From: RBG-16-57-9 sp964529745 | GTDB taxonomy: Archaea > Thermoproteota > Bathyarchaeia > TCS64 | DNA: 64,000 nucleotides | Reading direction: 5' to 3' | Assembly (NCBI GenBank): GCA_964529745.1 | Contig: CAZGZR010000003.1 | Location: forward strand, 1 to 64,000 | In this document: piece by piece, positions 1-7,942 of the stretch | Numbering within the stretch: the stretch's first letter is position 1 | How the letters are laid out: each line of letters starts with the position of its first letter | Translations under genes and position numbers: made by a program | Notes under the pieces: model-generated | Told to the model about the DNA's origin: nothing | Database searches by the model: none | The model's input: only the letters and a program-made list of their open reading frames with translations

Positions 1-294
1 GAGCAGGGCTTTTTAAAGATAGCAAGTTATCAGGTTGATGTAAGCCGTATCTATTACCGGGGTGAAGTTTCAGAATCGCGTGAAGAATGGCGATTCTTCT
101 TCCGTAATCCAGGGTTAGCAAAAGTTGAGGTTATGCTGCCTAAAAAAGTCATCCTGGTTATCAACCCAAGTGATGTATGGCAGTATTTTTTGGAAGAGAA
201 GAAGGTAGTGAGAAGAAGCATAAAGGACCTTAAAGAAAAGGAAAGGATGCTTCTGGTGGGTAAGCTACACGCTGGAGAAATAGGTGAGCCCTAG
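1..294 (+). CDS. Hypothetical protein, 5' end outside the window
   Basis: An open frame runs from the first base to a TAG stop at 292-294, giving 97 residues with no start in view, so this is the C-terminal part of a longer protein. The tail is rich in lysine, arginine and glutamate and looks like a charged helix. I do not recognise the family. Its base composition is clearly more AT-rich than the genes that follow (AAA for lysine, many A/T third positions), which could mean recent acquisition. It converges on the rubredoxin gene with a gap of only 5 bases. Confidence 0.55.
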   Translation, partial: EQGFLKIASYQVDVSRIYYRGEVSESREEWRFFFRNPGLAKVEVMLPKKVILVINPSDVWQYFLEEKKVVRRSIKDLKEKERMLLVGKLHAGEIGEP

Positions 295-299
295 ATGGG

Positions 300-452
300 C
301 TAGAACTCTGATTTGGGTGCACCGCAGAGGGGGCACTCCCAGTCGTCCGGCAGGTCCTCGAAGGCTGTGCCCGCCGGGTAACCGTTCTCCGGGTCCCCGA
401 CATCCGGGTCGTAGATGTAGCCGCAGACCTGGCACTGGTATTTCTGAGACAT
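300..452 (-). CDS. Rubredoxin
   Basis: A 50-residue protein with the complete rubredoxin pattern: the first metal knuckle CQVCGYIYD at residues 7-15, the GYPAGTAFEDLPDDW segment at 25-39, and the second knuckle CPLCGAP at 40-46. The four cysteines (7, 10, 40, 43) bind a single iron. It is a small soluble electron carrier, in anaerobes usually donating electrons to oxygen- or peroxide-reducing enzymes. The length is normal for the family. The ATG at 452 lies 25-26 bp from the centre of the TATA box at 474-481, so the mRNA is probably leaderless. Confidence 0.95.
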   Translation of the reverse strand: MSQKYQCQVCGYIYDPDVGDPENGYPAGTAFEDLPDDWECPLCGAPKSEF

Positions 453-472
453 GGGGAAGCCAACGTCACCGG

Positions 473-482
473 ATTATATAAA
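473..482. promoter_or_regulatory. Palindromic TATA box shared by rubredoxin and the primase operon
   Basis: TTATATAA at 474-481 is a perfect palindrome in the only gap between the divergent rubredoxin and priL genes. The archaeal spacing of about 26 bp predicts a leftward start at about 452, exactly the rubredoxin ATG, and a rightward start near 504, leaving a leader of about 38 nt before priL. The two-way use is inferred from position. Confidence 0.6.
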
Positions 483-541
483 ACCGCGGCATATAGACGG
501 CATCAAAAACGATAATACGAGCCACAGAGCCAGTACCCTTG

Positions 542-1621
542 ATGCTGTCGGAGAGGGAGGCCGCCAAGTACCCGTTCCTCAAGGCGGGGCTGGAGCTGGT
601 GGACGGGCTCAACCTACAGCTGGACGACCTCACCGACCCAAACTACGGCAAGACCCTGGACAGGGCGGCGGAGCGGGTGAAAGAGGCCATAGTGCAGGGA
701 GTCGTATCGGCCAAGCTTGCAGACCCCCTAACGGAGATACTGAGCTTCCCCGTGGCCGTCATGTACGTCACCCTCATCGGCGAACAGTTCCTCAACCGCC
801 GCTATGCCCTGGCCGAGGCCGTCCGGGCCTACAACCTCCTCCAGGAAGAGTACGAGGAGAAGATCACCCAGATAGCGGTGGACGAGTTCGGCTGGGACAT
901 CGGACGCGACCCCGAGAACATCGACGGCGTACCCCACACCCTCAAGCTCGCCTACCCCGACTACCTGAGGGCCGCCTCCTCCTTCCACGAGGCCAAGTGG
1001 AAGCTGGTGAACAGGAAGATGGAGGACGGCCTCGTCTCCGTCACGGGCGTCGAGGCCGCCAGGCTCCTGCAGGTGGAGGTGGAGCGGTGGGTGCGGGAAC
1101 GGGTGTCCACGCCGTCCAGCTTCACCCTTCCGGAGCCCCTTCAGGCGAGGCTCGACGACGTGAGGAAGGTCTTCGAGGAGAACAGGGCGAGGCTTAGCGG
1201 CAGCCAGCTACCGGACGAGGTAATAGATGAGGCGTTCCCGCCCTGCATGAGGTACTGCCTGGAGGGCCTGCTCGCGGGGCGGCGGGCCAGCCACATGGAG
1301 AGGTTCGGACTCACCTCGTTCCTCGTGAACGTGGGTATGCCCATCGAGGAGATGGTGCAGCTATACACGAGCGTCACCGACTTCGACGAGAGCCTCACCC
1401 GCTACCAGATAGAGCACATCGCCGGCCTAAAGGGCCACCGCACAAAGTACACGCCACCCACGTGCAACACCCTCAGGACCCACGGCATCTGCCGCAACAT
1501 GGACAGCATATGCGAGACCGTGAGCCACCCCCTCGGCTACTACAGGCGGAAGGTGCGTCAACTGGATCGGCAGAGAGAGAAGAGGCAAGCTGAACCCTCA
1601 AATACAGCCGACCGACAATAA
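542..1621 (+). CDS. priL: DNA primase large subunit PriL
   Basis: This is the non-catalytic primase subunit. It binds PriS and helps start and size RNA/DNA primers at the fork. Residues 1-220 are the helical N-terminal domain. The C-terminal part holds the 4Fe-4S ligands expected for the family: the PPC motif (C235), C308, C317 and C324, the last followed by a conserved SHPLGYY segment. ATG 542 is chosen; a TTG directly before it at 539 is also possible. At 359 residues the length is typical. It is the first gene of a tight operon reaching to nop10, and priS lies 184 bp downstream. Confidence 0.93.
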   Translation: MLSEREAAKYPFLKAGLELVDGLNLQLDDLTDPNYGKTLDRAAERVKEAIVQGVVSAKLADPLTEILSFPVAVMYVTLIGEQFLNRRYALAEAVRAYNLLQEEYEEKITQIAVDEFGWDIGRDPENIDGVPHTLKLAYPDYLRAASSFHEAKWKLVNRKMEDGLVSVTGVEAARLLQVEVERWVRERVSTPSSFTLPEPLQARLDDVRKVFEENRARLSGSQLPDEVIDEAFPPCMRYCLEGLLAGRRASHMERFGLTSFLVNVGMPIEEMVQLYTSVTDFDESLTRYQIEHIAGLKGHRTKYTPPTCNTLRTHGICRNMDSICETVSHPLGYYRRKVRQLDRQREKRQAEPSNTADRQ

Positions 1622-1632
1622 CAGAGACCGGC

Positions 1633-1770
1633 ATGCGGGAACCCGCGGAAGAGAGGAAGAAGGCACTCAAGAGCCTGGGACTCCACTACTGCAGGCACTA
1701 CGACAACATAGTCCGCTTCAACCCGTCTTTCTGCGGGAAATGCCGCCACTGCACCCGCCCCACGAGGTAA
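1633..1770 (+). CDS. Small Cys/His-rich protein between priL and priS
   Basis: A 45-residue frame from ATG 1633 to TAA 1768-1770. The N-terminal half is charged (EPAEERKKALKSLG) and the C-terminal half is a compact metal-binding pattern, HYCRHY followed by CGKCRHC. It starts 11 bp after the priL stop and ends 35 bp before the chosen priS start, in the same direction. I know no family name. The position suggests a small zinc-binding partner of primase or a stand-alone zinc finger. The codon use fits a real gene, but at this length chance cannot be excluded. Confidence 0.6.
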   Translation: MREPAEERKKALKSLGLHYCRHYDNIVRFNPSFCGKCRHCTRPTR

Positions 1771-1805
1771 CCTGTTTTAAAACCCGTGAAGCCTATTCAA
1801 TAGCC

Positions 1806-3032
1806 ATGGAAGACTGGGGGAGCCCCGGGTTCGTCGAGGAACAGTTCAGGCAGTGGTACGCCCTAAACAGCGAGACCATACCGGCCCCCATGGATATAAC
1901 GCACAGAGAGTTCGCTTTCCTAACCTTCCACGGGCGAACCATGTACCGTCACATAAGTTTCAACAACCTTGACGAGCTTCGACGCTACCTCAGAGCAAAC
2001 GCCCCCGCCCACAGCTACCACAGCAGCGGCTACTACGACGACCCCACCGCAGACATGGCCCGCAAGGGATGGAGGGGAGCGGACCTGGTCTTCGACATAG
2101 ACGCCGACCACTTCGACCTACCATGCCAGAGAGAGCATGACAAGTGGCGGTGCAGGAACTGCGGCAAACAAGGCACGGGCCACCCCCCAGAGATATGCGA
2201 GTGCGGCAAGGCCCAGTTCGAGACCGAGACGTGGCTATGCGAGCAGTGCCTCCAGGCAGCCAAACACGAGACCCAGAAGCTCCTCGACATACTCATACAG
2301 GACTTCGGCGTAGCCATCGACGACCTGACCACCAACTTCAGCGGAAACAGGGGGTACCACGTGCACGTCCACAGCGAAGGCATGATCCCCCTCGACCAGC
2401 AGGCCCGCCGCGAGATAGTGGACTACATAATGGCCACGGGCCTCGAGGCCGAGTACCAGGGCTTCAGCCAGAGGAACAGGGGGGCTCACCCCACCCTCGC
2501 CGAGGGAGGCTGGAGGGGAAGAACAGCCCGAGCCCTCTACGACTACATCCAGGAAGTCGAGCCCGAGGAGGTAGAGTCCATGAAGCTAGGCCGGAGAGTA
2601 GTGAAGAGCATCCTAGAGGACAGGGAGAGGGTGCTCAACGTCCTGATGGAGAAGCACCCCAGCAACATCACCAGCCTCATAGACCCCGGCAGCCTGAAAA
2701 CCGTGCTCATGAGAGCCATCAAGCTCCAGGCCTCGGAGATCGATACCGTCGTCACCACGGACATCCACCGCCTAATAAGGCTGGCCTATACCCTCCATGG
2801 CAAGACCGGGTGGCAGGTCCAGACCATACCATACGGCACCCTCCCCGACTACGATCCCCTAACAAGGGCGGCCGTGATTACAGGCGGCCCCGTGCCGCTA
2901 GAGTTCAGGTGGGCGCCCAAAATAAAGATAAACGACGTAGAGTATGGACCATACGAAGACGAGCAGGCTGATCTGCCTCTGAGCGCCGCCCTCTTCTACC
3001 TATGCAAGAAAGGAGCCAGGCTTAGACGATGA
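1806..3032 (+). CDS. priS: DNA primase small (catalytic) subunit PriS
   Basis: The catalytic subunit, which makes primers from NTPs or dNTPs. The archaeo-eukaryotic primase fold shows in the catalytic DLVFDIDADH motif (D97 and D99), the later SGNRGYHVHVHS motif around residue 180, and a zinc knuckle of paired cysteines at about 116-150 between them. ATG 1806 is chosen because MEDWGSP matches the usual PriS beginning; an in-frame start at 1740 would add 22 residues overlapping the small upstream gene. The 408-residue length is normal. The gene overlaps the GINS gene by 4 bases, so translation is probably coupled. Confidence 0.94.
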   Translation: MEDWGSPGFVEEQFRQWYALNSETIPAPMDITHREFAFLTFHGRTMYRHISFNNLDELRRYLRANAPAHSYHSSGYYDDPTADMARKGWRGADLVFDIDADHFDLPCQREHDKWRCRNCGKQGTGHPPEICECGKAQFETETWLCEQCLQAAKHETQKLLDILIQDFGVAIDDLTTNFSGNRGYHVHVHSEGMIPLDQQARREIVDYIMATGLEAEYQGFSQRNRGAHPTLAEGGWRGRTARALYDYIQEVEPEEVESMKLGRRVVKSILEDRERVLNVLMEKHPSNITSLIDPGSLKTVLMRAIKLQASEIDTVVTTDIHRLIRLAYTLHGKTGWQVQTIPYGTLPDYDPLTRAAVITGGPVPLEFRWAPKIKINDVEYGPYEDEQADLPLSAALFYLCKKGARLRR

Positions 3033-3631
3033 GTGAAAGATACGAGAAACTCCGAGAGGCGTGGGAAAAGGAGACAGATAAGCCTGAGCTTCAGAAGATA
3101 CCCGACGAGTTTCTCCACGAGATGCGCCGCTACTCCGAGGAGCTGAACAAGACCCCCTCAGCCCCCGGGACCCTCACGGGCGCCATAACCAAGAAGGAAA
3201 AGCGTTTCGTGGGCCAGATGCTGAGGGAACTCACCGAGACCAGGCTCCGGAAGATAGTCACCAGGGAGCTCAGAGGCGAGCCCATCGACGCCCAGGCCAT
3301 GACGCCCGAGGAGCAGAGACTCCACTCGAACGTAAGACAGCTGCTGCTGGGCTATAGGCAGGGGACAGAAATCCCGGAGCCCGAGGCTCCACCGGAAGCC
3401 CCGAAGCCTAGGCCGGCCTCGACTCCCAGGCCAGGCGTGGCAGTCCCCAGCGAGGAGCCTGAAAGTGAAATTGTGGTGGTGAGGTTCCTGAAGCCTCTGC
3501 CAGCGATCATGGGCGTGGACATGAAGGCGTACGGCCCCTTCGACGCCGAGGACGTGGCCAGCATCCCCAGACGGAATGCGGTAAACCTAATAAGGAGAGG
3601 TATAGCTAAGCTGGTGGATATAGAGCCATGA
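3029..3631 (+). CDS. GINS complex subunit (Gins51 type)
   Basis: GINS joins the MCM helicase and the Cdc45/RecJ-like protein in the replicative helicase and also contacts primase. The 200 residues show a helical A domain (about 1-110), a proline-rich linker (about 118-148), and a small beta B domain at the C-terminus starting near VVVRFLKPLPA and ending in GIAKLVDIE. A-then-B order is typical of archaeal Gins51. The gene overlaps both neighbours by 4 bases (ATGA), and a priS-GINS-rpl44e neighbourhood is common in archaea. Confidence 0.88.
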   Translation: MSERYEKLREAWEKETDKPELQKIPDEFLHEMRRYSEELNKTPSAPGTLTGAITKKEKRFVGQMLRELTETRLRKIVTRELRGEPIDAQAMTPEEQRLHSNVRQLLLGYRQGTEIPEPEAPPEAPKPRPASTPRPGVAVPSEEPESEIVVVRFLKPLPAIMGVDMKAYGPFDAEDVASIPRRNAVNLIRRGIAKLVDIEP

Positions 3632-3903
3632 AAGTACCCAGGACCATTAGAACCTACTGCCCCAAGTGCAAGACCCACACAGAGCACACCGTCTCCATCT
3701 ACAAGGCCGGGAAGAGAGCGGGCGCAAAGAAGGGCGAGCGCAGACAGGCAACCCGCAAGAAGGGCTACGGCGGCCAAAAGTTCCCGGAGCAGCACAACCA
3801 GGCCAAAGTCACGAAGAAGCAGACCCTCGTGCTCAGGTGCAGGGAGTGCAGCTACACGTTGCAGCGTGAAGGGATGCGGCTCAAGAAGCTGGAGGTAGTG
3901 TAG
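3628..3903 (+). CDS. rpl44e: Ribosomal protein eL42 (L44e)
   Basis: A 91-residue basic protein of the large ribosomal subunit near the E site. It has the family's two zinc-binding pairs, CPKC at residues 11-14 and CREC near residue 73, with the basic GYGGQKFPEQ loop between them. It starts at an ATGA overlap with the GINS gene and is followed one base later by rps27e. The length and the ending LKKLEVV match the archaeal family. Confidence 0.95.
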   Translation: MKVPRTIRTYCPKCKTHTEHTVSIYKAGKRAGAKKGERRQATRKKGYGGQKFPEQHNQAKVTKKQTLVLRCRECSYTLQREGMRLKKLEVV

Positions 3904-3904
3904 A

Positions 3905-4102
3905 TTGGCCGAGTGGGAGCACCTCATACCACGCCCCACGTCCCGGTTCCTGCGCGTACGCTGCATAAGCTGCGAATCCGAGCAGATACTGTTCAGCCAC
4001 AGCAGCACCGTGGTCAGGTGCCAGACCTGCGGCGAGGTGCTCGCGGAGCCCACCGGCGGGAAAGCAAAGATAAGCGCCGCCATAATATCCGTTCTAGGGT
4101 GA
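3905..4102 (+). CDS. rps27e: Ribosomal protein eS27
   Basis: A 65-residue zinc-ribbon protein of the small subunit. It shows the two CxxC pairs of the family (CISC and CQTC) with FSHSSTVVRCQTCGEVL between and after them, and the usual C-terminal tail. It starts with TTG at 3905, one base after the rpl44e stop, where no ATG is available. Its stop lies 5 bases before the aIF2-alpha start. Confidence 0.95.
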   Translation: MAEWEHLIPRPTSRFLRVRCISCESEQILFSHSSTVVRCQTCGEVLAEPTGGKAKISAAIISVLG

Positions 4103-4107
4103 TCTGG

Positions 4108-4899
4108 ATGAGTCTAGGGCGACCAGAGTGGCCGGAGGTCGGCGAACTAGTTGTCGCGACTGTGCGGCGCGTGGAGAGCTACGGCGCCTACGTCAGCCTT
4201 GACGAGTACACCGACAGGGAGGGCCTCCTGCACATCTCCGAGATAAGCAGCAGGTGGGTGAGGAACATCCGCAACCACGTGCGGCCCGGCCAGAAGGTCG
4301 TCCTCCAAGTACTCAGGACGGACCCGGGGAAGGGGCAGGTTGACCTCAGCCTCAGAAGGGTCAGCAGAGACGAGAAACGTAAGAAGATCGAGTCATGGAA
4401 GAAGGAGCGGAAGGCGGTCACCCTGTTGACGCAGGCAGCCCACCAGCTCAACGTGGACACAGAGGCCCTCTTCGAGAGCGAGGGAGTGAAGCTGGTGGAT
4501 CACTACGACAGCCTGTACGCAGGGCTGGAGCAAGCCTCCAAACGAGGCGTAGACGCCCTTACGAAGGCGGGCGTAGAGCCAAAAATCGCCGAGGTTCTCA
4601 GCGAGATAGCCAAGGAAAAAATAGTCATAAGGGGCGTGACGGTGCAAGGCGTCTTCGAGGCATCGACCATGTCCAACTTCGGGATACAGGAGATCAAGGA
4701 CACCTTCCAGAAGGCCGAGGAAGTCGCCGAGGACAACGACGCAACCATCAACATAACCACCCTGGGGGCCCCCAAGTACAGGATACAGCTGACGGCGGAG
4801 GACTACAAGAAGGCCGAGTACGCGCTGGACGCCGTGGTCAAGTTCGCCGAAGAGGCTTGGGGGAGCATCGACGGAAGCATAGCCTTCACGAGGGAGTAG
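4108..4899 (+). CDS. Translation initiation factor aIF2 subunit alpha
   Basis: The alpha subunit of the trimeric factor that brings Met-tRNAi to the small subunit. Residues 8-85 form an S1 RNA-binding domain (GAYVSLDEY, REGLLHISEIS, GQVDLSLRRV), followed by a helical middle domain and an alpha-beta C-terminal domain ending in GSIAFTRE. At 263 residues it is a normal length. ATG 4108 is chosen because the protein then begins at the S1 domain; longer in-frame starts would run through rps27e. The rps27e-aIF2a-nop10 order is widely conserved in archaea. Confidence 0.95.
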   Translation: MSLGRPEWPEVGELVVATVRRVESYGAYVSLDEYTDREGLLHISEISSRWVRNIRNHVRPGQKVVLQVLRTDPGKGQVDLSLRRVSRDEKRKKIESWKKERKAVTLLTQAAHQLNVDTEALFESEGVKLVDHYDSLYAGLEQASKRGVDALTKAGVEPKIAEVLSEIAKEKIVIRGVTVQGVFEASTMSNFGIQEIKDTFQKAEEVAEDNDATINITTLGAPKYRIQLTAEDYKKAEYALDAVVKFAEEAWGSIDGSIAFTRE

Positions 4900-4905
4900 C
4901 CCCTG

Positions 4906-5103
4906 ATGGTTTGGCTCTTGAGGCGATGTAAGAGCTGCAGCCAATACACTCTGAAGGAGACTTGCCCGCGCTGCGGAGGCGATACGGAGTCGCCCCACCC
5001 GGCGAAGTTCTCCATCGACGACAAGTACCGAAGGTACCGCATCCTCATGAAGAGAATTGCCGAGGAAAAACGCGGCGGCGACACAGAGCCTTCGATGCAT
5101 TGA
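4906..5103 (+). CDS. nop10: H/ACA RNP protein Nop10
   Basis: A 65-residue protein that binds the pseudouridine synthase Cbf5 in H/ACA guide-RNA particles modifying rRNA. It has the N-terminal zinc ribbon CKSC / CPRC (residues 8-23) and the basic segment HPAKFSIDDKYRRYR that contacts Cbf5. It is the last gene of the priL-to-nop10 run. A new TATA box 23 bp downstream marks the next unit. Confidence 0.94.
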   Translation: MVWLLRRCKSCSQYTLKETCPRCGGDTESPHPAKFSIDDKYRRYRILMKRIAEEKRGGDTEPSMH

Positions 5104-5126
5104 AGGTAATTTAATCTTGGAAAGGC

Positions 5127-5133
5127 TTTTTAT
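5127..5133 (+). promoter_or_regulatory. TATA box for the gene at 5164
   Basis: TTTTTAT lies 23-29 bases after the nop10 stop. It predicts transcription from about 5156, a very short leader before the TTG at 5164. Confidence 0.5.
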
Positions 5134-5163
5134 CGTTCAGTTACCCTTGTTTCTTCGATTACA

Positions 5164-5535
5164 TTGGCAAAGACTTATGTTCGAATCTATGGACCGCCGC
5201 TCCTGAAGGCAATAAAGGCTTTGGAGGGCGTCGCCGTGGATATGTCGAAGTCAACCGAGGTGAAGTTCAGCCACAAGTGTGTGCCTTATCCCTCGAGGAT
5301 GCAGAGCGACAAGAGAGACTGGGAAACCTACCTGAAAAACCTACAGGAAACATACACAGACTGCTACGAGCCCCAGAAGATCATCAGCGACGCCAGCATG
5401 ACTCTGGGCGAGTACGACTTCGTGTTCGAGTGGACCGAGAAGAAGCCTTCGATGAAGAAGGTCCAGGGCCTCATCGAGAAGATAGACGCCGCTCTAGGTG
5501 AATTTGGGGTCCTCTACACGCTCAAAACTGAGTAG
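5164..5535 (+). CDS. Hypothetical protein, small alpha/beta
   Basis: A 123-residue soluble protein starting with TTG and beginning AKTYVRIYGPPLLKAI. It has alternating strand/helix character and two cysteines (near residues 39 and 62) but no clear catalytic motif. The ending GVLYTLKTE looks like a strand that closes a small ferredoxin-like or Alba-like sheet. I do not recognise the family. It has its own promoter and a T-rich tail after the stop, so it seems to be a single-gene unit between nop10 and the liv operon. Confidence 0.7.
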   Translation: MAKTYVRIYGPPLLKAIKALEGVAVDMSKSTEVKFSHKCVPYPSRMQSDKRDWETYLKNLQETYTDCYEPQKIISDASMTLGEYDFVFEWTEKKPSMKKVQGLIEKIDAALGEFGVLYTLKTE

Positions 5536-5540
5536 GCTCT

Positions 5541-5559
5541 GTTTTTATTCAAGTTTTTA
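5541..5559 (+). terminator. T-rich transcription end
   Basis: Two T runs (TTTTT at 5542-5546 and at 5554-5558) directly follow the stop of the 5164 gene. This is the usual form of an archaeal terminator. The opposing liv operon ends only 26 bases further on. Confidence 0.5.
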
Positions 5560-5584
5560 AATCAAATAGAAAAAAGGGATGAGA

Positions 5585-5725
5585 TTACTCGGACTTCACT
5601 TCTTCCGTGGCTGACTCTGCCTCGGCCAGGGCTCTCCTTTCCCGTATCTCCTCGTAGACTATGAAGGCGGGCATGATGATCCATATGGCTATCATGACCC
5701 AGAAGAGGATGGTGTCGTAGTTCAT
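5585..5725 (-). CDS. Small single-span membrane protein, last gene of the livHM operon
   Basis: A 46-residue protein with a short head (MNYDTILF), one strongly hydrophobic segment at residues 8-26 (WVMIAIWIIMPAFIVY) and a charged tail of Glu/Arg. Its ATG overlaps the livM stop as ATGA, so it should be translated with livM. I know of no such subunit in standard Liv/HAAT importers. A role as an assembly or regulatory subunit of this permease is inferred from coupling alone. Confidence 0.75.
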   Translation of the reverse strand: MNYDTILFWVMIAIWIIMPAFIVYEEIRERRALAEAESATEEVKSE

Positions 5726-6933
5726 TCCTCTTCCTCCTCCTTCTTTCCACCAGACAGTATGGACGTTATTCCCTTGATGCCGCTGCTGGACCCACGGGTT
5801 CTCGGCGCAGCCCTCCAGTCGACTTCCACATGCTCTTGCACTAGCTTGGAGTAGTTGACTCCTGGAACGTAGAGCAGCTTCTCGGGGATCAGGCCGTTCG
5901 GTCTGAATATGATGACCGCGACCAGCAGTACTCCGAGAAGGATCTGTTCGAAGTAAGCCACCGGGAAGAAGAAGACTTCTTGCAGGAACCACTTGTTCAC
6001 GATGATGATCCGCCGCATCGCGATGACCAGCGCACACCCGAGGAAGGTTCCGGCGTTGTTACCGGGTCCTCCGAGTATGAGCATCAGCCAGGGCCAGTAG
6101 GTCCATAGGGCACGCTGGTAGTTGGCCTCAACGACATAGCTGAAGTAGAACGCCAGTAAGGAGCCGCTTATGGCTGTGATGCCTGAGGCGAACATGAGTA
6201 TGTTCCGCCGTATCCCGACTACGTTTTTACCGACGCTGCCAACCGTTATCTCGTTTTCGCGTATTGCCCGCATCAGTCTACCGTAGGGGCTGTTCAGCAT
6301 TGTCCTGAAGATGAAGAAGCTGACAAGGCCAATCAACAACGTTATGATCGCCGTCACTATGGTCCTGTCTCCAGGGTACCACTTGAAGATGTCCGGAATG
6401 AATAGCCCAAGCGTTCCACCGCTTATCCAGGTGATGTTTCTTCCAAAGATCTGTGAAGCATCGGCCATGGTGATCAGGACGATCATCAGGTAGGTCGCCC
6501 TAAGCCGGATGGCTGGTAAACTGATTAACCACCCGATTACTGCGCCTAATATTAGGGATATAGCTAGCGTGAACAGAAGCATCGAGATGCCGAACAGCGG
6601 TTCACCTTTAAGCCATTCGTTTACGATTGCCACATTTGGCGGGTTGTTGTATACCCAATCATAGTCGTTGTTCCAAGGCAGTATCTCAACTCCAGCGTTA
6701 CCTGCTAAGGTCAATATTAGCCGGGTCGTTATGGCGCTAACCGTGAAGCCTCCAATGATTACCTGTACGGCGCATCCCATGTTGGGTATGCCTGCGTTTC
6801 CATACTGGAAGTTTAGAGCCATAGCCACGATGACGAATAGACCGAAGTACATGGCTATGTCTACTATTAGCCTAGAAGTACCTTCAACGGCCACGCTGCT
6901 AGTTAGTAGTCCTAGTGCTATTTCCTGTATCAT
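5722..6933 (-). CDS. livM: Branched-chain amino-acid-type ABC permease LivM
   Basis: One of two membrane subunits of a HAAT-family importer. It has eight to ten hydrophobic segments and the LivM cytoplasmic coupling region LMRAIRENEITVGSVGKNV near residues 240-258. An insertion-like polar stretch rich in Asn, Trp and Tyr at about 88-110 is probably extracellular. The 403 residues are slightly longer than bacterial LivM (about 300-420) because of a charged C-terminal tail ending in lysines and glutamates. It overlaps livH by 4 bases upstream and the small membrane gene by 4 bases downstream. Confidence 0.92.
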   Translation of the reverse strand: MIQEIALGLLTSSVAVEGTSRLIVDIAMYFGLFVIVAMALNFQYGNAGIPNMGCAVQVIIGGFTVSAITTRLILTLAGNAGVEILPWNNDYDWVYNNPPNVAIVNEWLKGEPLFGISMLLFTLAISLILGAVIGWLISLPAIRLRATYLMIVLITMADASQIFGRNITWISGGTLGLFIPDIFKWYPGDRTIVTAIITLLIGLVSFFIFRTMLNSPYGRLMRAIRENEITVGSVGKNVVGIRRNILMFASGITAISGSLLAFYFSYVVEANYQRALWTYWPWLMLILGGPGNNAGTFLGCALVIAMRRIIIVNKWFLQEVFFFPVAYFEQILLGVLLVAVIIFRPNGLIPEKLLYVPGVNYSKLVQEHVEVDWRAAPRTRGSSSGIKGITSILSGGKKEEEEE

Positions 6934-7910
6934 GTTACCGGTTCCTCCTTAAGCAACCCTATTGATTTCAGTATAGATTGCCCTGTGTTGCTGGCGACCA
7001 GCCTTTCCCATGCTCCTTGTAGGCCACGAGGTTCTATCAAAAGAACGGCTACAAGGAAAAACATTGGAACCAAAGGCCTGTATTCACCTACCCAAGATCC
7101 TAAGAGAGCTTGGCCCCATGTTGTCAGCATGATCTCGGATACGCCGACTACGAAGCCTCCTACAACGGCTCCGTAGACGTTTTCGAAGCCTCCCAACAGA
7201 CTACCGGCCATGATGGGAGTTATCATCATGGCGCCGGTCGTTGGGGTGCTCATGAACCACAGGGGGATCATTGATCCCGCTAGACAAGCCATTCCTCCCG
7301 TGAGGAACCAGCTGAATATCTGGATCTGGTTGGTGTTGATTCCGAGTACCGAAGCGAGCTCTGGGTCCTCTGCGGTTGCCCTCATTGCTATACCGATCCT
7401 TGTTCTTGTTAGCATGTAGTGCAGGACCAACACGCAGGCGGTTGTCAGCCCCATGGATACAACGAAGATTCCTGGGAAGCCACTGATTTTGAAGTCGGCG
7501 TCCTTTAGGAGGAACAGCTGTGCATAAGTGTTGTACCTGGCTCTCAGCCAGAACGCGTAGATGTTGGTTGCACCCGCTAGGAATATCTGGATCGCAAGTG
7601 TTGAAATGGTAAGTACGATCGCGCCTCCACCCAATCTTTGGAGTACTCCGATAACCAGCAAGTAGATGATTATGCTGATAATGCCTCCAATCAAGAAGGA
7701 CAGAGGGAACCCTAGATAAGGTGAAAACCCAAGAATCTTTGAGAATGTATAGCTCACATAGATGCCTATGCCCGCGTATGTTCCGTGTGCGAAGTTGGGT
7801 ACCTTCGCCGTCAGGTATGTCAGCGTGAAGCCCATGCTTAGCAGTGTGAGTTCGCTCGCATAAGTCAGAGCTGCTATCCAAATCGCTGGGATTAGCATGT
7901 TGTAACCCAC
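6930..7910 (-). CDS. livH: Branched-chain amino-acid-type ABC permease LivH
   Basis: The other membrane subunit. It shows the LivH signature: an N-terminal TLTYLTAKVPNFAHGTYAG region, the coupling loop TRTRIGIAMRATAEDPELAS near residues 165-185, and GSLLGGFENVYGAVVGGF near the end. The length of 326 residues is slightly long. It is the first gene of the minus-strand block, with the twin TTCATGAA palindromes 33-60 bp upstream of its ATG. The ATPase genes lie in a separate plus-strand unit. Confidence 0.93.
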   Translation of the reverse strand: MGYNMLIPAIWIAALTYASELTLLSMGFTLTYLTAKVPNFAHGTYAGIGIYVSYTFSKILGFSPYLGFPLSFLIGGIISIIIYLLVIGVLQRLGGGAIVLTISTLAIQIFLAGATNIYAFWLRARYNTYAQLFLLKDADFKISGFPGIFVVSMGLTTACVLVLHYMLTRTRIGIAMRATAEDPELASVLGINTNQIQIFSWFLTGGMACLAGSMIPLWFMSTPTTGAMMITPIMAGSLLGGFENVYGAVVGGFVVGVSEIMLTTWGQALLGSWVGEYRPLVPMFFLVAVLLIEPRGLQGAWERLVASNTGQSILKSIGLLKEEPVT

Positions 7911-7942
7911 AACGGTTCTAACTATATGAATTAATAATACTT

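Noticed and set aside
451..1197. A 248-codon plus-strand frame overlapping priL
   Set aside because: It is an off-frame reading of the GC-rich priL gene with an unnatural Gly/Arg/Pro composition.
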